DNA of 64,000 nt from Alphaproteobacteria bacterium (GCA_018222605.1 JAAEZZ010000005.1:1-64000), one strand, 5' to 3'; numbered from the stretch's first letter, positions 34,912 to 43,980 are shown. The notes: generated from the letters alone by a model not told the origin. A program made the numbers and translations.

Positions 34912-36033
34912 TCAGGCGAGGGCATCGGCGAGTGGCACACTCTGGCTTTGCATGCCCAGGCTTTCGGCCACGGGCGCGCAGGTTATTTTGCCGTTCCAGA
35001 CATTAAGCCCTTCTGCCAGATGCGGATCGGCCTGCAGCGCTGCCTTCCAGCCCTTGTCCGCAATGCGCAGCGCGTGGATCAGCGTCGCATTGTTCAGCGC
35101 ATAGGTGGAGGTGCGCGCAACGGCGCCCGGCATGTTGGCAACGCAGTAATGTACAATGTCGTCGACAATATAGGTCGGGTTGTCATGCGTCGTGGCATGT
35201 GAAGTCTCAAAACAGCCGCCCTGATCGATGGCGACATCCACCATCACCGCGCCGGGCTTCATCAGCGACAGCATCTCACGCGTGACAAGTTTCGGTGCGG
35301 CAGCGCCAGGCACCAGCACCGCGCCCACGACGAGGTCAGCTTCGGACAGTGCCTGTTCCAGCGTCGCCTTTGTGGAGTAGATGGTTTTGGCGCGGCCTTC
35401 AAAGTGCGCATCCAGACGGTCCAGCACATCCGTATTGCGGTCCAGTATTGTGACATCGGCATGCATGCCAACGGCCATCTGCGCTGCGTTGAAGCCGACT
35501 ACGCCGCCACCGATGACGAGTACATTGCCAGGGTGTACGCCGGGCACGCCGCCTAGCAGAACGCCGCGACCGCCTTCATTCTTTTCCAGGGCAGACGCGC
35601 CGCATTGAATGGCGAGGCGGCCGGCAACCTGGCTCATCGGTTTGAGAAGGGGAAGGCCGCCATGGCGGTCCGTGACCGTTTCATACGCGATGCAGGTGGC
35701 GCCGGAGGCGATAAGGTCTTTGGTTTGTTCAGGATCCGGCGCGAGATGAAGATAGGTGTAGAGGATATGATCCGGAGTAAGACGTTTGCGCTCGTCAGCG
35801 AGCGGCTCTTTGACCTTGATGATCATTGTGCTGTTGGCGAAGACATCCTCGGCTGTGGGGGCTATCTCGGCGCCAATGGCGATATAGTCTTCATCGCTGG
35901 CGCCGATGCCGGCACCGGCCTGGGTTTCCACCAGCACGCTGTGGCCACGGGCGATGAATTCCCGCGCGCTTTCCGGCGTCAGGCCGACGCGGTATTCATG
36001 GTTCTTGATTTCCTTGGGGACACCGATCTTCAT
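34912..36033 (-). CDS. ald: Alanine dehydrogenase
   Basis: A 373-aa NAD-dependent alanine dehydrogenase, L-alanine + H2O + NAD to pyruvate + ammonia + [24 protein letters not shown] is the family start, KVKEPL holds the substrate Lys, [10 protein letters not shown] the catalytic His, [28 protein letters not shown] the Rossmann motif and [15 protein letters not shown] the catalytic Asp. The start is set there; the in-frame extension to 36165 does not look coding. AGGA lies ahead. It follows, on the same strand, an aminotransferase that could consume or make alanine. The 227-bp gap between them contains a hairpin. Confidence 0.95.
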   Translation of the reverse strand: MKIGVPKEIKNHEYRVGLTPESAREFIARGHSVLVETQAGAGIGASDEDYIAIGAEIAPTAEDVFANSTMIIKVKEPLADERKRLTPDHILYTYLHLAPDPEQTKDLIASGATCIAYETVTDRHGGLPLLKPMSQVAGRLAIQCGASALEKNEGGRGVLLGGVPGVHPGNVLVIGGGVVGFNAAQMAVGMHADVTILDRNTDVLDRLDAHFEGRAKTIYSTKATLEQALSEADLVVGAVLVPGAAAPKLVTREMLSLMKPGAVMVDVAIDQGGCFETSHATTHDNPTYIVDDIVHYCVANMPGAVARTSTYALNNATLIHALRIADKGWKAALQADPHLAEGLNVWNGKITCAPVAESLGMQSQSVPLADALA

Positions 36034-36171
36034 AATAAAATTCCTGCGAGGCCGAAATAAGGGGCGCTTCATACGCCATATTTGCGGTTTCTTCGATATT
36101 ACATTTCTCATTTCGCGCAAGACTTGGGATATTATTTCTTTCAGCGGCCTGTATAGGGCGCACATAAGAAT

Positions 36172-36200
36172 AGGGCGCTCCTTTTACACGGAAGCGCCCT
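36172..36200 (-). other. Hairpin between aminotransferase and ald
   Basis: AGGGCGCT and AGCGCCCT, 8 bp, 13-nt loop. On the minus strand it is followed by ATTCTTATG, a weak T run. It may be the aminotransferase terminator or part of the ald regulatory region. Confidence 0.45.
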
Positions 36201-36260
36201 GTATTCATTTGGAAAATAATAGTCAGACCGTTTCCGCGGCCTGAGGCTGGCGACCATGCT

Positions 36261-37490
36261 TCACGCGTCGACGCTCATATTGGCCAGAACGCTGTCGGCC
36301 GCTTCAAGTGTCATGTCGATATCCTCATCGGTCATGGCGGCGCTGATGAACATGTTATGCCAAGGGTGGAAGTAGATGCCCTTTTCCATGAGGCCGGAAC
36401 AGAAGGCAAAGCCTCGCGGCATGTCCAGATTGCCCTGGTCATCAGCCAGCATGATCAGCGGCATTTGTTCCGGCCCGGTCTGGCGGATGGAGATGCTGCG
36501 GCGCTGGCCGATCTCTTCCAGCCCGGTGCGCAGGCGCGTGCCCAGCGCGATCATCCGCTCCAGATAATCTGTTTCCTGAAGGATTCTCAGCGTAACGAGT
36601 GAAGCCGCCATAGCAGCGCCAGCAAACCAGAAAGAGCCGGTCGCATAGATCTTGCCAGCAGCGGTCTTTGCCTTTTCCGACCCCAGCAGCGCGGAGATCG
36701 GGTGGCCATTGGCGAGCGACTTGCCCCAACTGGTGAGGTCCGGCTCAATGCCCATGAGCGACCAGCTGGCATCGCGCGCAATGCGAAGACCGGCGCGGAT
36801 TTCATCCACAATCAGCAGGGCGTCTGCTGCGTCACACAGGTCGCGGGCCCGCCTGGCATAGGCCGGGTCGGGCAGCTGCTGGTCTGTCAGAACATCATGC
36901 TTGAAGGGGGAGGCAAAGATACCGGCCAGATCATCGCCAGCCTCTTCTGCGGCTTTTTCCAGGCTTTCGACATTATTGTATTCATAGTGAATAATATGTG
37001 CGCGATCTTCCGGCACCGTGCCATCCGGGAAGGGCGTGCACCATGTGGTTGCGCCATGATAGGCGCCGGTGGCGATGAGAATTTTCTTGCGGCCGCGATA
37101 GGCGCGCGCGGCCATCAGCGCCATCGTGGTGGCATCCGTGCCATTCTTGCAGAACATGGCCCAGTCGGCATGTGTGACGAGATCAGTCCACTTCTCGGCC
37201 AGTTCCACCATCAGCGGAGTCGGCCCGGTGGCGACGTCTATCCTGGACAGTTGCTCACAATAGGCGCGGTCAATCTCCTTGTGGCAATAGCCGAGCAGTT
37301 GCGGGCCATAGCCGCACATAAAGTCGACATAGCGATTGCCGTCGACATCCCACAAATAGGCACCCTCGGCGCGCGCAAAAAATTGCGGCGTGCCCGGTGC
37401 AATCAGGCTGACATTCTGGTGGCCGTACATTCCGTTCGGGATGACCTTTGCGGCGCGTTCCCTCAGCTTCATGTCCTTCTCAAGTCTCAT
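36261..37490 (-). CDS. Class III PLP aminotransferase (HemL/GsaB-like)
   Basis: A 409-aa fold-type I enzyme. DVDGNRYVDFMCGYGPQLLGY is the class III start, CKNGTDATTMALMAARAYRGRKKIL the cofactor region, IVDEIRAGLRI the Asp binding the pyridine nitrogen and TSWGKSLANGHPISAL the PLP Lys. It resembles glutamate-1-semialdehyde 2,1-aminomutase, but the local context argues for a catabolic aminotransferase: alanine dehydrogenase follows it, and a PfkB kinase and aldolase are divergent only 76 bp away. It may pass amino groups to pyruvate, whose alanine is then oxidised by Ald (inference). GGGGGGAA precedes the chosen ATG; a second ATG lies at codon 7. Confidence 0.75.
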   Translation of the reverse strand: MRLEKDMKLRERAAKVIPNGMYGHQNVSLIAPGTPQFFARAEGAYLWDVDGNRYVDFMCGYGPQLLGYCHKEIDRAYCEQLSRIDVATGPTPLMVELAEKWTDLVTHADWAMFCKNGTDATTMALMAARAYRGRKKILIATGAYHGATTWCTPFPDGTVPEDRAHIIHYEYNNVESLEKAAEEAGDDLAGIFASPFKHDVLTDQQLPDPAYARRARDLCDAADALLIVDEIRAGLRIARDASWSLMGIEPDLTSWGKSLANGHPISALLGSEKAKTAAGKIYATGSFWFAGAAMAASLVTLRILQETDYLERMIALGTRLRTGLEEIGQRRSISIRQTGPEQMPLIMLADDQGNLDMPRGFAFCSGLMEKGIYFHPWHNMFISAAMTDEDIDMTLEAADSVLANMSVDA

Positions 37491-37566
37491 GGCTGTTTCC
37501 CCCCTTCAAAAGGATGTATCGACTATTGGGTAAAACATATGAATGGGCAAGGGAGGCTCCGACAGT

Positions 37567-38487
37567 ATGACAGATTTAGCATGTATCGGCCTGACAACAT
37601 TGGATATTATCGCGCGGCCGGTTTCACAATTACCGCCAGGCGGCGAAACGGCACTGGTGGAGCAGATCGCGCTTGCCCCTGCGGGAACGGCGGGCGGCAT
37701 GGCAGTGGTTGCGGCCAGGCTGGGGCTCAAAGCATCGCTGATTTCGGCCATTGGTAAAGACCGGAATGGGGGCATTCTGAAAGGCCTGTTTGAGGAAGAA
37801 GGCGTTGATACGGCACATCTGCTGGAGCGCGATGACATGCCGACCTCAACCACAATCCTCCTTGTCCGGAAGGATGGCGAGCGGCCCAATCTCCACATGC
37901 TGGGTGCGAGTGTGATGAGCGCCTTTACGCCGGAGGCCGTGGAGACGGCGAAGGCTGCGCGGTTTCTTCATTTTGGCGGGGTCGGCTTTCCAAACCTGAC
38001 CGGGCCACAGGTGCTGGAGGCGGTTGGCGGCATTCGCGCGGCTGGTACTTTTGTGACGGGTGATCTGATCTCTCCGCACCCCCACCTGGTTGAGTTCCTG
38101 AAAAGCCTGCTTCCGCATGTGGATGTTTTCATGCCCAGCCTGGCAGAGGCGAAAGCCTTGCTGGGGCTGGAAGACCCGGTTGAGGCAGCGCGGGCCTTTG
38201 CCGATATGGGCGCAGGCGCCTGTGTGGTGAAATGCGGGGAGGCGGGCTGTGTGGCCGTAAAAGAGGGGGAGGTCATCCGTATACCCGCCAGGAAGGTCAG
38301 CGTCGTTGATACGACCAGCTGCGGCGATTCCTTCTGCGCGGGCTTTGTTGCGGGGCTTGCGAAAGGCGCGGAGTTCCAGCGCGCGCTGGAATATGGCACG
38401 GTGACGGCCTCCTTTGTGGCGCAGGGCGCCGGGACTTTGGGAGCCTTGCAGGGAATGAAACAGGTAGAGGAGGTGCTGGGGGCATGA
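37567..38487 (+). CDS. PfkB-family carbohydrate kinase
   Basis: A 306-aa ribokinase-like kinase. N-terminal substrate region: GLTTLDIIARPVSQLPPGGET and the GTAGGMAVVAARLGLK glycine motif. C-terminal ATP and anion-hole motif: DTTSCGDSFCAGFVAGL with catalytic Asp in CGD. The usual DTxGAGD is altered to DTTSCGD. It phosphorylates a sugar or sugar-like polyol on a terminal hydroxyl; identity unknown. The start at 37567 follows GGGAGG; ATG 37543 lies before that site and is rejected. ATGA-type overlap with the aldolase gene suggests coupled expression. Confidence 0.85.
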   Translation: MTDLACIGLTTLDIIARPVSQLPPGGETALVEQIALAPAGTAGGMAVVAARLGLKASLISAIGKDRNGGILKGLFEEEGVDTAHLLERDDMPTSTTILLVRKDGERPNLHMLGASVMSAFTPEAVETAKAARFLHFGGVGFPNLTGPQVLEAVGGIRAAGTFVTGDLISPHPHLVEFLKSLLPHVDVFMPSLAEAKALLGLEDPVEAARAFADMGAGACVVKCGEAGCVAVKEGEVIRIPARKVSVVDTTSCGDSFCAGFVAGLAKGAEFQRALEYGTVTASFVAQGAGTLGALQGMKQVEEVLGA

Positions 38488-39122
38488 TGACGGAACAAGA
38501 CGCACGCGAAGCGCTGGTGGCGGCCATGGTGCAAATGGATGCTGGGGGGCTTAATCATGGTACGGCCGGAAATGTTTCTCTTCGTCTCGGCGACGGGTTC
38601 CTGGTTTCGCCGAGCGGTATTCCCGCGCAAGATCTGACGCCGGACAGCATCGTCCTGATGCGGTTTGATGGCCAGTATGACGGGCCCGTAAAACCCTCCA
38701 GTGAGTGGCGTATGCATGCCGGTATTCTGGCGGCCCGGCAGGATGTGAATGCTGTTGTGCATTGCCATTCACGCTTTGCTACCACCTTGGCTTGCGCGCA
38801 TAAGCCCATTCCTTTCCTTCACTATATGGTGGCCATGAGTGGCGGGTCGGAAATTCCCGTTGCGCCCTATGCGACATTCGGAACGCAGGCGCTGGCAGAC
38901 AACATTGTCACCTCGCTCAAAGGGCGCAATGCCTGCCTTATGGCAAATCATGGCCAGATCGCGGTGGCGAAAGGCCTGAGGCAGGCGCTCGCGATTGCGG
39001 GTGAAGTGGAAACGCAGGCGGGCTATTATTATGGCACGCTGGCAATTGGCGGGCCCCAGGTGTTGGGGGGTGATTCCTTTGATCAGGTCGTGGCCCGGTT
39101 CCAAGGTTATGGGCAGGTATAG
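38484..39122 (+). CDS. Class II aldolase (fuculose-phosphate aldolase-like)
   Basis: A 212-aa zinc aldolase/epimerase family protein. GTAGNVSLRLGDGFLVSPSGI holds the phosphate-binding segment, SSEWRMHAGIL the catalytic Glu, HCHSRFAT the H-x-H zinc pair and ANHGQIAVAKGL the third zinc His. Such enzymes split a phosphorylated ketose into DHAP (or a relative) and an aldehyde. The upstream PfkB kinase would make the phosphate, a layout shared with fucose/rhamnose and 5-deoxysugar routes; no isomerase gene is present here. Two ATGs (38484, 38487) are possible. Confidence 0.85.
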   Translation: MMTEQDAREALVAAMVQMDAGGLNHGTAGNVSLRLGDGFLVSPSGIPAQDLTPDSIVLMRFDGQYDGPVKPSSEWRMHAGILAARQDVNAVVHCHSRFATTLACAHKPIPFLHYMVAMSGGSEIPVAPYATFGTQALADNIVTSLKGRNACLMANHGQIAVAKGLRQALAIAGEVETQAGYYYGTLAIGGPQVLGGDSFDQVVARFQGYGQV

Positions 39123-39363
39123 AGTGGCCGAAATCAGCTTCGCGCAGGGCAAGAAAAGTAATGACCGTTATATTTTTCTCCGGGTGCCGACGGTTGGTTT
39201 TCTCGCCCGAATTCCATTATGTTTTTCAATGCATTCCGGCTTGACCTCCAGGGCCGTGTCGCCGGGATTTTCTCCTATGAGGGGAGTCGCTCTTTATCGC
39301 GCTAAGAGGCGCTAAGATAGGGCAAACCATTAACTGTACTTATATTCAAGATGCTCGTAGACT

Positions 39364-39392
39364 TTGGCATATTGATACGCATATCTGACAAT
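39364..39392 (+). promoter_or_regulatory. Candidate promoter of the TetR gene
   Basis: TTGGCA, 17-nt spacer, GACAAT, about 70 bp before the TetR start. The 337-bp gap 39123-39459 otherwise shows only a direct repeat GCGCTAAGA (39299 and 39309) and a GATA-CGCA-TATC dyad near 39373; no gene is apparent. Confidence 0.45.
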
Positions 39393-39459
39393 CCGGTCAT
39401 GACATGGCGTCCAGCGCGTAAGGCATGCCGCTGATATGCTTGTTTGGAAGGTGGGGTGA

Positions 39460-40161
39460 ATGCCTAAGAAGAAGGCGTCTGATATAAACATGATCTCGGC
39501 TAAGGGCAGGCCTGAGATGCGTGATGTCGATCTGGAAACCAAGGCCGCGCCGTCGCAGGATCGTGCACGGACGACCTTTGAGAAGATCCTTACGGTTACC
39601 GGGGAATTGCTCGGCGAGGTAGGGTTTGAACGTCTTTCCACGAACATGATTTGCAAGCATGCCGGCATTACTCCACCTGCTCTGTACAGATACTTTCCGA
39701 ATAAGTATGCCATTCTTCATGAGTTGGGTGAGCGCCTGACATCAGCGCAGGAAAAGATCGTTACAAGCTGGGTTGAAGAGGGCGGTCTGGAAAAGGATAC
39801 CTTCGAGGATACGGTCCAGAGCTTCATGACGCTGATGACGCGTATTAATGAGCAGAACAAGGCATTTGTTGGCGGCCTGTGGGTTATTCGCATCATTCGT
39901 GTGACGCCGCGCCTGAAAGGCGTTCGGGTTGCCTCACGGGACTATTATGCTGCACCGGCCTTTGAGAGATTGCGGGAGGCCTATCCCGAATTGCCGGAAG
40001 AGCGTGTGCGCCTGATTACGCGACTTTTGACGGATGTCATTTATGCCGCTGCTGAGCTGGCGATTGATGAGCCGGAAGATGAAGCGGCGATCATCTTTGA
40101 CACGAGCCTGATGGTCGCCAGCTATTATGAGAAAATGCGGGAGTTCCTGGGCAAGAGCTGA
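39460..40161 (+). CDS. TetR-family transcriptional regulator
   Basis: A 233-aa regulator. A basic leader of about 35 residues precedes the DNA-binding domain: ILTVTGELLGEVGFERLSTNMICKHAGITPPALYRYFPNKYAILHELGERL, the TetR helix-turn-helix with the ALYRYFPNK signature. The C-terminal half is the helical ligand and dimer domain. AAGGTGGGG lies just before the ATG. It follows the kinase-aldolase pair on the same strand, with its own promoter, and may regulate that module or itself; the ligand is unknown. Confidence 0.88.
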   Translation: MPKKKASDINMISAKGRPEMRDVDLETKAAPSQDRARTTFEKILTVTGELLGEVGFERLSTNMICKHAGITPPALYRYFPNKYAILHELGERLTSAQEKIVTSWVEEGGLEKDTFEDTVQSFMTLMTRINEQNKAFVGGLWVIRIIRVTPRLKGVRVASRDYYAAPAFERLREAYPELPEERVRLITRLLTDVIYAAAELAIDEPEDEAAIIFDTSLMVASYYEKMREFLGKS

Positions 40162-40182
40162 GCCTCGCCCAGGTTTGAGGGT

Positions 40183-40557
40183 CTAGTCTTCACAGGCGCC
40201 TTCGGCGGCGACGCTGGTTTTGGCCGCATGGGCCATGCAGGGATTGCTGTAGGTGTTCCCGTCACAGCCGCAGACCGGGTTATATTCCCGCGTGCACATC
40301 GGGCGGACTTGCTGGCAGGTGCCTGCTGCGTCGGCGATGTTGCGGCAGGCGCCATCATTCATTTTGCAGAACAGGCCGTCTTCACACTGAATGGCAGCGA
40401 TGCCGCCACAGGTTTCGCCTTCATTGGCCATGAACGGAGCCTGATAGGGCGTTTCGGATGTCTCGCTGGGGGTGGGGACGGTGGCTTCAGACGGCGTCTG
40501 GATCATGCCGCAGCCAGCAAGCAGCAGGGTTGAAAACACAAGAGCGATGAGGCGCAT
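40183..40557 (-). CDS. Cysteine-rich lipoprotein with Kazal-type domain
   Basis: A 124-aa lipoprotein: signal [16 protein letters not shown] with lipobox LAGC. After a Thr/Ser/Pro linker comes a Cys-rich segment ([25 protein letters not shown]) and then a Kazal-like unit, [35 protein letters not shown], with the classic [14 protein letters not shown] core. Kazal domains are serine protease inhibitors best known in animals. In bacteria they occur in a few surface lipoproteins, possibly against host, predator or self proteases. It lies downstream of, and on the same strand as, the SDR gene. Confidence 0.82.
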   Translation of the reverse strand: MRLIALVFSTLLLAGCGMIQTPSEATVPTPSETSETPYQAPFMANEGETCGGIAAIQCEDGLFCKMNDGACRNIADAAGTCQQVRPMCTREYNPVCGCDGNTYSNPCMAHAAKTSVAAEGACED

Positions 40558-40623
40558 GTTGATCTCCTTTCAGGAGGAGATACCTGCGCCCCAATCGCGT
40601 ATTTGGCAAGAATGCGGGGCGCG

Positions 40624-41544
40624 TTAGCCCTGCATGCCTTTTGCTACGGCGGCAAAGATGTTCTGGCCGTGCTCACCGCCGGATTTGAAAGCCGGGCGGG
40701 TGGTGGAAACGTCCGTGATCTGGTCCCACTTGGCAGCAACAGCTTCGGCGGAGAGATCGTCGCCATGGCCAACGAAGACACCTTCGGTCTCAACAATGCG
40801 GGCCATGGAGAACGCGCCAGCGCCTGCGGACAGGATCATGCCGCTTGGCGCATCATCTTTCACCAGATTCATGACGCCCGGCGTGACATATTCCGGCTTC
40901 AGCGCGGCGAGCGCTTCTTCGGACATCAGGCCTTCGGTCATGCGGGTTGCCGCGATCGGGCAGACAGCATTGATCTTGATGTTGTTTTTCGCGCCTTCGA
41001 TTTTCAGCGTGTTCATCATGCCGACCACGCCGAGCTTGGCAGCGCCGTAATTGGCCTGGCCGAAATTGCCATAGAGGCCGGTGGAAGAGGTGGTTACGAC
41101 AATCCGGCCGTATTCCTGTTCCTTCATGATGTTCCAGGCCTCGTGGACCGGCATGAAGGTGCCGCGCAGGTGAACGTCGATCACGAGGTCAATGTCCTGC
41201 TGGCTCATCTTGGAGAAGGATTTGTCGCGCAGGATGCCGGCATTGGCGATGATGATGTCGATGCGGCCCCATTTATCCATGGTGTCGCCGATCATTTTCT
41301 TGACTCCGGCTTCATCGGAAACCGAAGAGCCATTGGCGATCGCTTCGCCGCCGAGAGCTTCGATTTCTTTCACGACGGCTTCAGCAGCTTCGGAATTGCC
41401 GCCGTTTCCATCCAGCGAGCCGCCAAGATCGTTGATCACGACCTTTGCGCCGCGGCGGGCGAGTTCCAGGGCATGGCACCGGCCGAGGCCACCGCCAGCA
41501 CCGGTGACAATGGCAACGCGGCCGTCAAAACGGATATCAGACAT
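40624..41544 (-). CDS. SDR oxidoreductase, multifunctional-enzyme-2-like
   Basis: A 306-aa short-chain dehydrogenase. VAIVTGAGGGLGRCHALELARRGAKVVINDLGG is the nucleotide motif, IIANAGIL the NAG motif, TTSSTGLYGNFGQANYGAAK the catalytic Ser and YxxxK. The DLGG..DGNGG stretch and total length resemble the 3-hydroxyacyl-CoA dehydrogenase part of peroxisomal multifunctional enzyme 2. It probably oxidises a 3-hydroxyacyl-CoA. Start chosen at MSDIRFDGR with GAGGAG upstream; the in-frame extension to 41586 is rejected. Confidence 0.85.
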   Translation of the reverse strand: MSDIRFDGRVAIVTGAGGGLGRCHALELARRGAKVVINDLGGSLDGNGGNSEAAEAVVKEIEALGGEAIANGSSVSDEAGVKKMIGDTMDKWGRIDIIIANAGILRDKSFSKMSQQDIDLVIDVHLRGTFMPVHEAWNIMKEQEYGRIVVTTSSTGLYGNFGQANYGAAKLGVVGMMNTLKIEGAKNNIKINAVCPIAATRMTEGLMSEEALAALKPEYVTPGVMNLVKDDAPSGMILSAGAGAFSMARIVETEGVFVGHGDDLSAEAVAAKWDQITDVSTTRPAFKSGGEHGQNIFAAVAKGMQG

Positions 41545-41696
41545 GGGAGAACTCCTCACTCTATGACTTGTCTGAGCGTGACACACCAGACGCTCACGTA
41601 AACGTCAAGCATGCCCCTTGCGTCACCCCTTGCGCGGATTGACGCGCCGTGGTCACGATCTGCTGCACAACAGGCGAGATTACAGGGAGAAACGCA

Positions 41697-42065
41697 ATGC
41701 TGGCCTATCTGACACTTGGGACGAATGACAAGGACAAGGCGCTGGAATTCTATGACGCCGTGATGGCAGAGATGGGAGCCAAGCGCGCTTTTGCGAATGA
41801 CCGCCTGCAATTCTACGGCGTTGGCCCCGGCCAGCCGATGATTGCCATCGGCACGCCGTATGACAATGAGGCCGCCAGCGTGGGCAATGGCGTGATGCCG
41901 GCCCTGGCCTGTGCTGACAAGGAAACGGTGGACCGGGTTTACAAGAAGGCCATCGAACTGGGCGCGAAGGATGAAGGCGAGCCGGGCAATCGGATGCCGA
42001 CCTTCTATGGCGCCTATTTCCGCGACCCGGACGGCAACAAGATCTGCGTCTGCAAGCTGGGCTGA
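41697..42065 (+). CDS. VOC/glyoxalase-fold protein
   Basis: A 122-aa protein of the vicinal oxygen chelate superfamily. LAYLTLGTNDKDKALEFYDAVMAEMG is the first beta-alpha-beta unit and FYGAYFRDPDGNKICVCKLG the typical ending with the metal-ligand region. Such proteins include small dioxygenases, lyases and resistance proteins; no substrate can be assigned. CAGGGAGA precedes the ATG. The 48-nt in-frame extension upstream has no family resemblance. Confidence 0.82.
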   Translation: MLAYLTLGTNDKDKALEFYDAVMAEMGAKRAFANDRLQFYGVGPGQPMIAIGTPYDNEAASVGNGVMPALACADKETVDRVYKKAIELGAKDEGEPGNRMPTFYGAYFRDPDGNKICVCKLG

Positions 42066-42129
42066 TCCCAGCACGTCTGCCCGGCCCCGCGGTGCGGTCC
42101 GGTCAGGCGAGCCGTGTTTTCAGCGCATC

Positions 42130-42756
42130 TCAGCCAGAGCTTTCCCAGCTTTCCAGCCCGGCGCGGATAAAGCCCGGCAGCGCGGTTGCCACCGCGCCAA
42201 GCTCTGGCGACAGACGAAACGCGCCCGCCGCCGGGCCGACCATGGGCCGGGCCTCTCCCTTCGCCTGCATCCGCTGCAGCGTGCGCGCCAGGCGTTTGGC
42301 AGCGGCCTCCGGCGCTTTCAGGATCTTCTGAAGCGCCAGAATGCGGTCAATCAGCGGCTGGGTGCTGACCGGCCCGGACAGACCCAAAACAGCCCCGGAA
42401 GTGTCCCGAATGTGATCCGACAGGGTGACCTGCCGCGCGGGCGGCATCAGCGTGAAGCGCTTCACCGGCGCGCGCGGAAAAATGGCAAGCTCGATGCCTT
42501 CCGGCAGGTCCGGCTCGGCCTGAGGCGTGCGCGGCTGACCCGCGACCAGCGGGCCGAGCTTCAGCGCAAGCGCCATCAGAAGGATCAGACGCCGGACGAT
42601 TGTCTCGATCTGTTTCAGCCGGCCATTGGCTTTCGCCCGGCGCGAACGTGGCATGGTTTTCGGGTTGAGCTGGAGATTGTCCCGCCCCACTACATCCACC
42701 ACAGCCCGCCGCGCCTGCTCCAGCCCCTGCACAAGAAAATCGCCCATCGCATCCAT
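42130..42756 (-). CDS. Conserved-looking hypothetical protein
   Basis: A 208-aa basic, mostly helical protein without signal peptide. I do not recognise the family. The first half contains RSRRAKANGRLKQIETIVRRLILLMALALKLGPL, which could be an amphipathic or weak membrane helix. The later part has regular Leu/Arg heptads (PLIDRILALQKILKAPEAAAKRLARTLQRMQ). Start taken at ATG 42756 (MDAMGDFLVQG); a TTG at 42771 is possible. Third-position GC bias like its neighbours supports coding. Convergent with the VOC gene. Confidence 0.55.
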   Translation of the reverse strand: MDAMGDFLVQGLEQARRAVVDVVGRDNLQLNPKTMPRSRRAKANGRLKQIETIVRRLILLMALALKLGPLVAGQPRTPQAEPDLPEGIELAIFPRAPVKRFTLMPPARQVTLSDHIRDTSGAVLGLSGPVSTQPLIDRILALQKILKAPEAAAKRLARTLQRMQAKGEARPMVGPAAGAFRLSPELGAVATALPGFIRAGLESWESSG

Positions 42757-42950
42757 ACCGCAAAGTATCAATGCCCGCCTTTTCAGACGGATTGGGACAT
42801 GCGATTCACTTTCCAGGTGCTTCTCTGGTGAGTGTGATGCGGATTAGAGTGGTTTGGATGCGATAGGCGCTTAAGCCACAAGGCAGACTTTACAGCTCAC
42901 GCGTACATGATCTTAAGTAGATTTTATTTGCGTTCCAAGGTGGGGTTGTG

Positions 42951-43490
42951 ATGCAAATTTTATTGTCTGCTTGCTTGGGAATATTGGCCTTCTTTGCAAG
43001 GGAAATCCTGAGGCATCGAAGTACGGCTCAATCGATCGTGCAAGAAAGTCTTGGATCAATCGAGGAAAATAAAAAGTCGATATCCGACGTTCATACTCAG
43101 GCCTTTTTCGAAATGGTGGCCTTTGACCGTAGTTATGTTCCCTACTTGATTTTACAGGCCCCTCCCGAACATTTGTATAGATCTGCGATTGACGAATGTT
43201 ATTTGTTTGGGGGCAAAGCACTAAAAAATCTGGTTACGACTTACAAGCTGGAGCAGTCGGTGCATAAGCTCGCTGCGGATTTTCATTCTCATGTGTACGC
43301 GAGCATGCCTACGGAACGACGCCTTGGCTATGCAAAACGTTTTATCGATGACTTGAAGAAGTTAAATCAACAACTCGTTGAGCTTCAAAAGAGTTTGCTC
43401 TTTTGGAGTGGCAACGGAATACTGGTAGTATTGGCGGTAATTGCTGACTTTTTCCTTTTGACTGCTTGGCTTGCCTTCTCCTCTTTCTAA
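42951..43490 (+). CDS. AT-richer orphan membrane protein
   Basis: A 179-aa protein with a hydrophobic segment at each end (MQILLSACLGILAFFAREIL and LLFWSGNGILVVLAVIADFFLLTAWLAF) and a polar, helical middle of about 130 residues. Base composition is clearly more AT-rich than the flanking genes, and codon use lacks their third-position GC. AAGGTGGGG lies just before the ATG (a GTG precedes it). I know no family. Both ends in the membrane with a large cytosolic or periplasmic loop fits a sensor or effector; composition points to recent acquisition. Confidence 0.6.
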   Translation: MQILLSACLGILAFFAREILRHRSTAQSIVQESLGSIEENKKSISDVHTQAFFEMVAFDRSYVPYLILQAPPEHLYRSAIDECYLFGGKALKNLVTTYKLEQSVHKLAADFHSHVYASMPTERRLGYAKRFIDDLKKLNQQLVELQKSLLFWSGNGILVVLAVIADFFLLTAWLAFSSF

Positions 43491-43494
43491 TGGC

Positions 43495-43980
43495 CTACCC
43501 CAGTGCGCCGAGAAGGGCGTGGAGGGTTTCCTGAGCGAAGAGGCGCATGTTTTCGGCGCGGTCGGTGAGGCCGGTTTCCAGGGTGTGGGAATGGCGGCTT
43601 CCGCCCGGGCCGATGACGGCGATGCAGGTGTGGCCGGCCTCATCGCCATACATATTGCCGCCGGGGCCTGAGGCGCCGGTTTCACAGACGCCCCAGTCTG
43701 CGCTGAGCTGGTCCCGGATGCGGCCTGCGAGCAGGCGAGCATAGGGCTCTGTCGCGGAACGGTGCTCTCCCAGATCCTCCCGGCTGAGGCCCAGCAAATG
43801 CTTGTAGGCCTTGGCCGTGTAGATGACGCCGCCGCCGCGATAATAGGCCGAGGCGCCTGGCACGGCGAGCAAGGCCGCGGAGATGAGCCCGCCCGCAGAG
43901 GATTCCGAAATGGCGACGGTTTCCCCGCGCTCTTTCAGCTTGGCTGCAATCTGGGCGGCGATGGGGATCAGCGTTTCCAT
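43495..43980 (-). CDS. pncC: CinA C-terminal family amidase (PncC-like)
   Basis: A 161-aa protein equal to the stand-alone C-terminal domain of CinA. ISESSAGGLISAALLAVPGASAYYRGGGVIYTAKAYKHLLGL holds the family ES.(A/T)GG active-site motif (usually ESCTGG, here ESSAGG) and GASGPGGNMYGDEAG.TCIAV the second motif. These enzymes deamidate nicotinamide mononucleotide in pyridine nucleotide salvage. Start at METLIPIAA; the 14-residue upstream extension has no support. Convergent with the orphan membrane protein, four bases apart. Confidence 0.85.
   Translation of the reverse strand: METLIPIAAQIAAKLKERGETVAISESSAGGLISAALLAVPGASAYYRGGGVIYTAKAYKHLLGLSREDLGEHRSATEPYARLLAGRIRDQLSADWGVCETGASGPGGNMYGDEAGHTCIAVIGPGGSRHSHTLETGLTDRAENMRLFAQETLHALLGALG

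Noticed and set aside
39299..39317. Tandem GCGCTAAGA direct repeat
   Set aside because: Only two 9-bp copies one base apart; too little to call a binding array or CRISPR.
42832..43500. Attachment-site repeats around the AT-rich orphan gene
   Set aside because: I looked for matching direct repeats at both edges and found none of convincing length; no integrase or tRNA gene is near.
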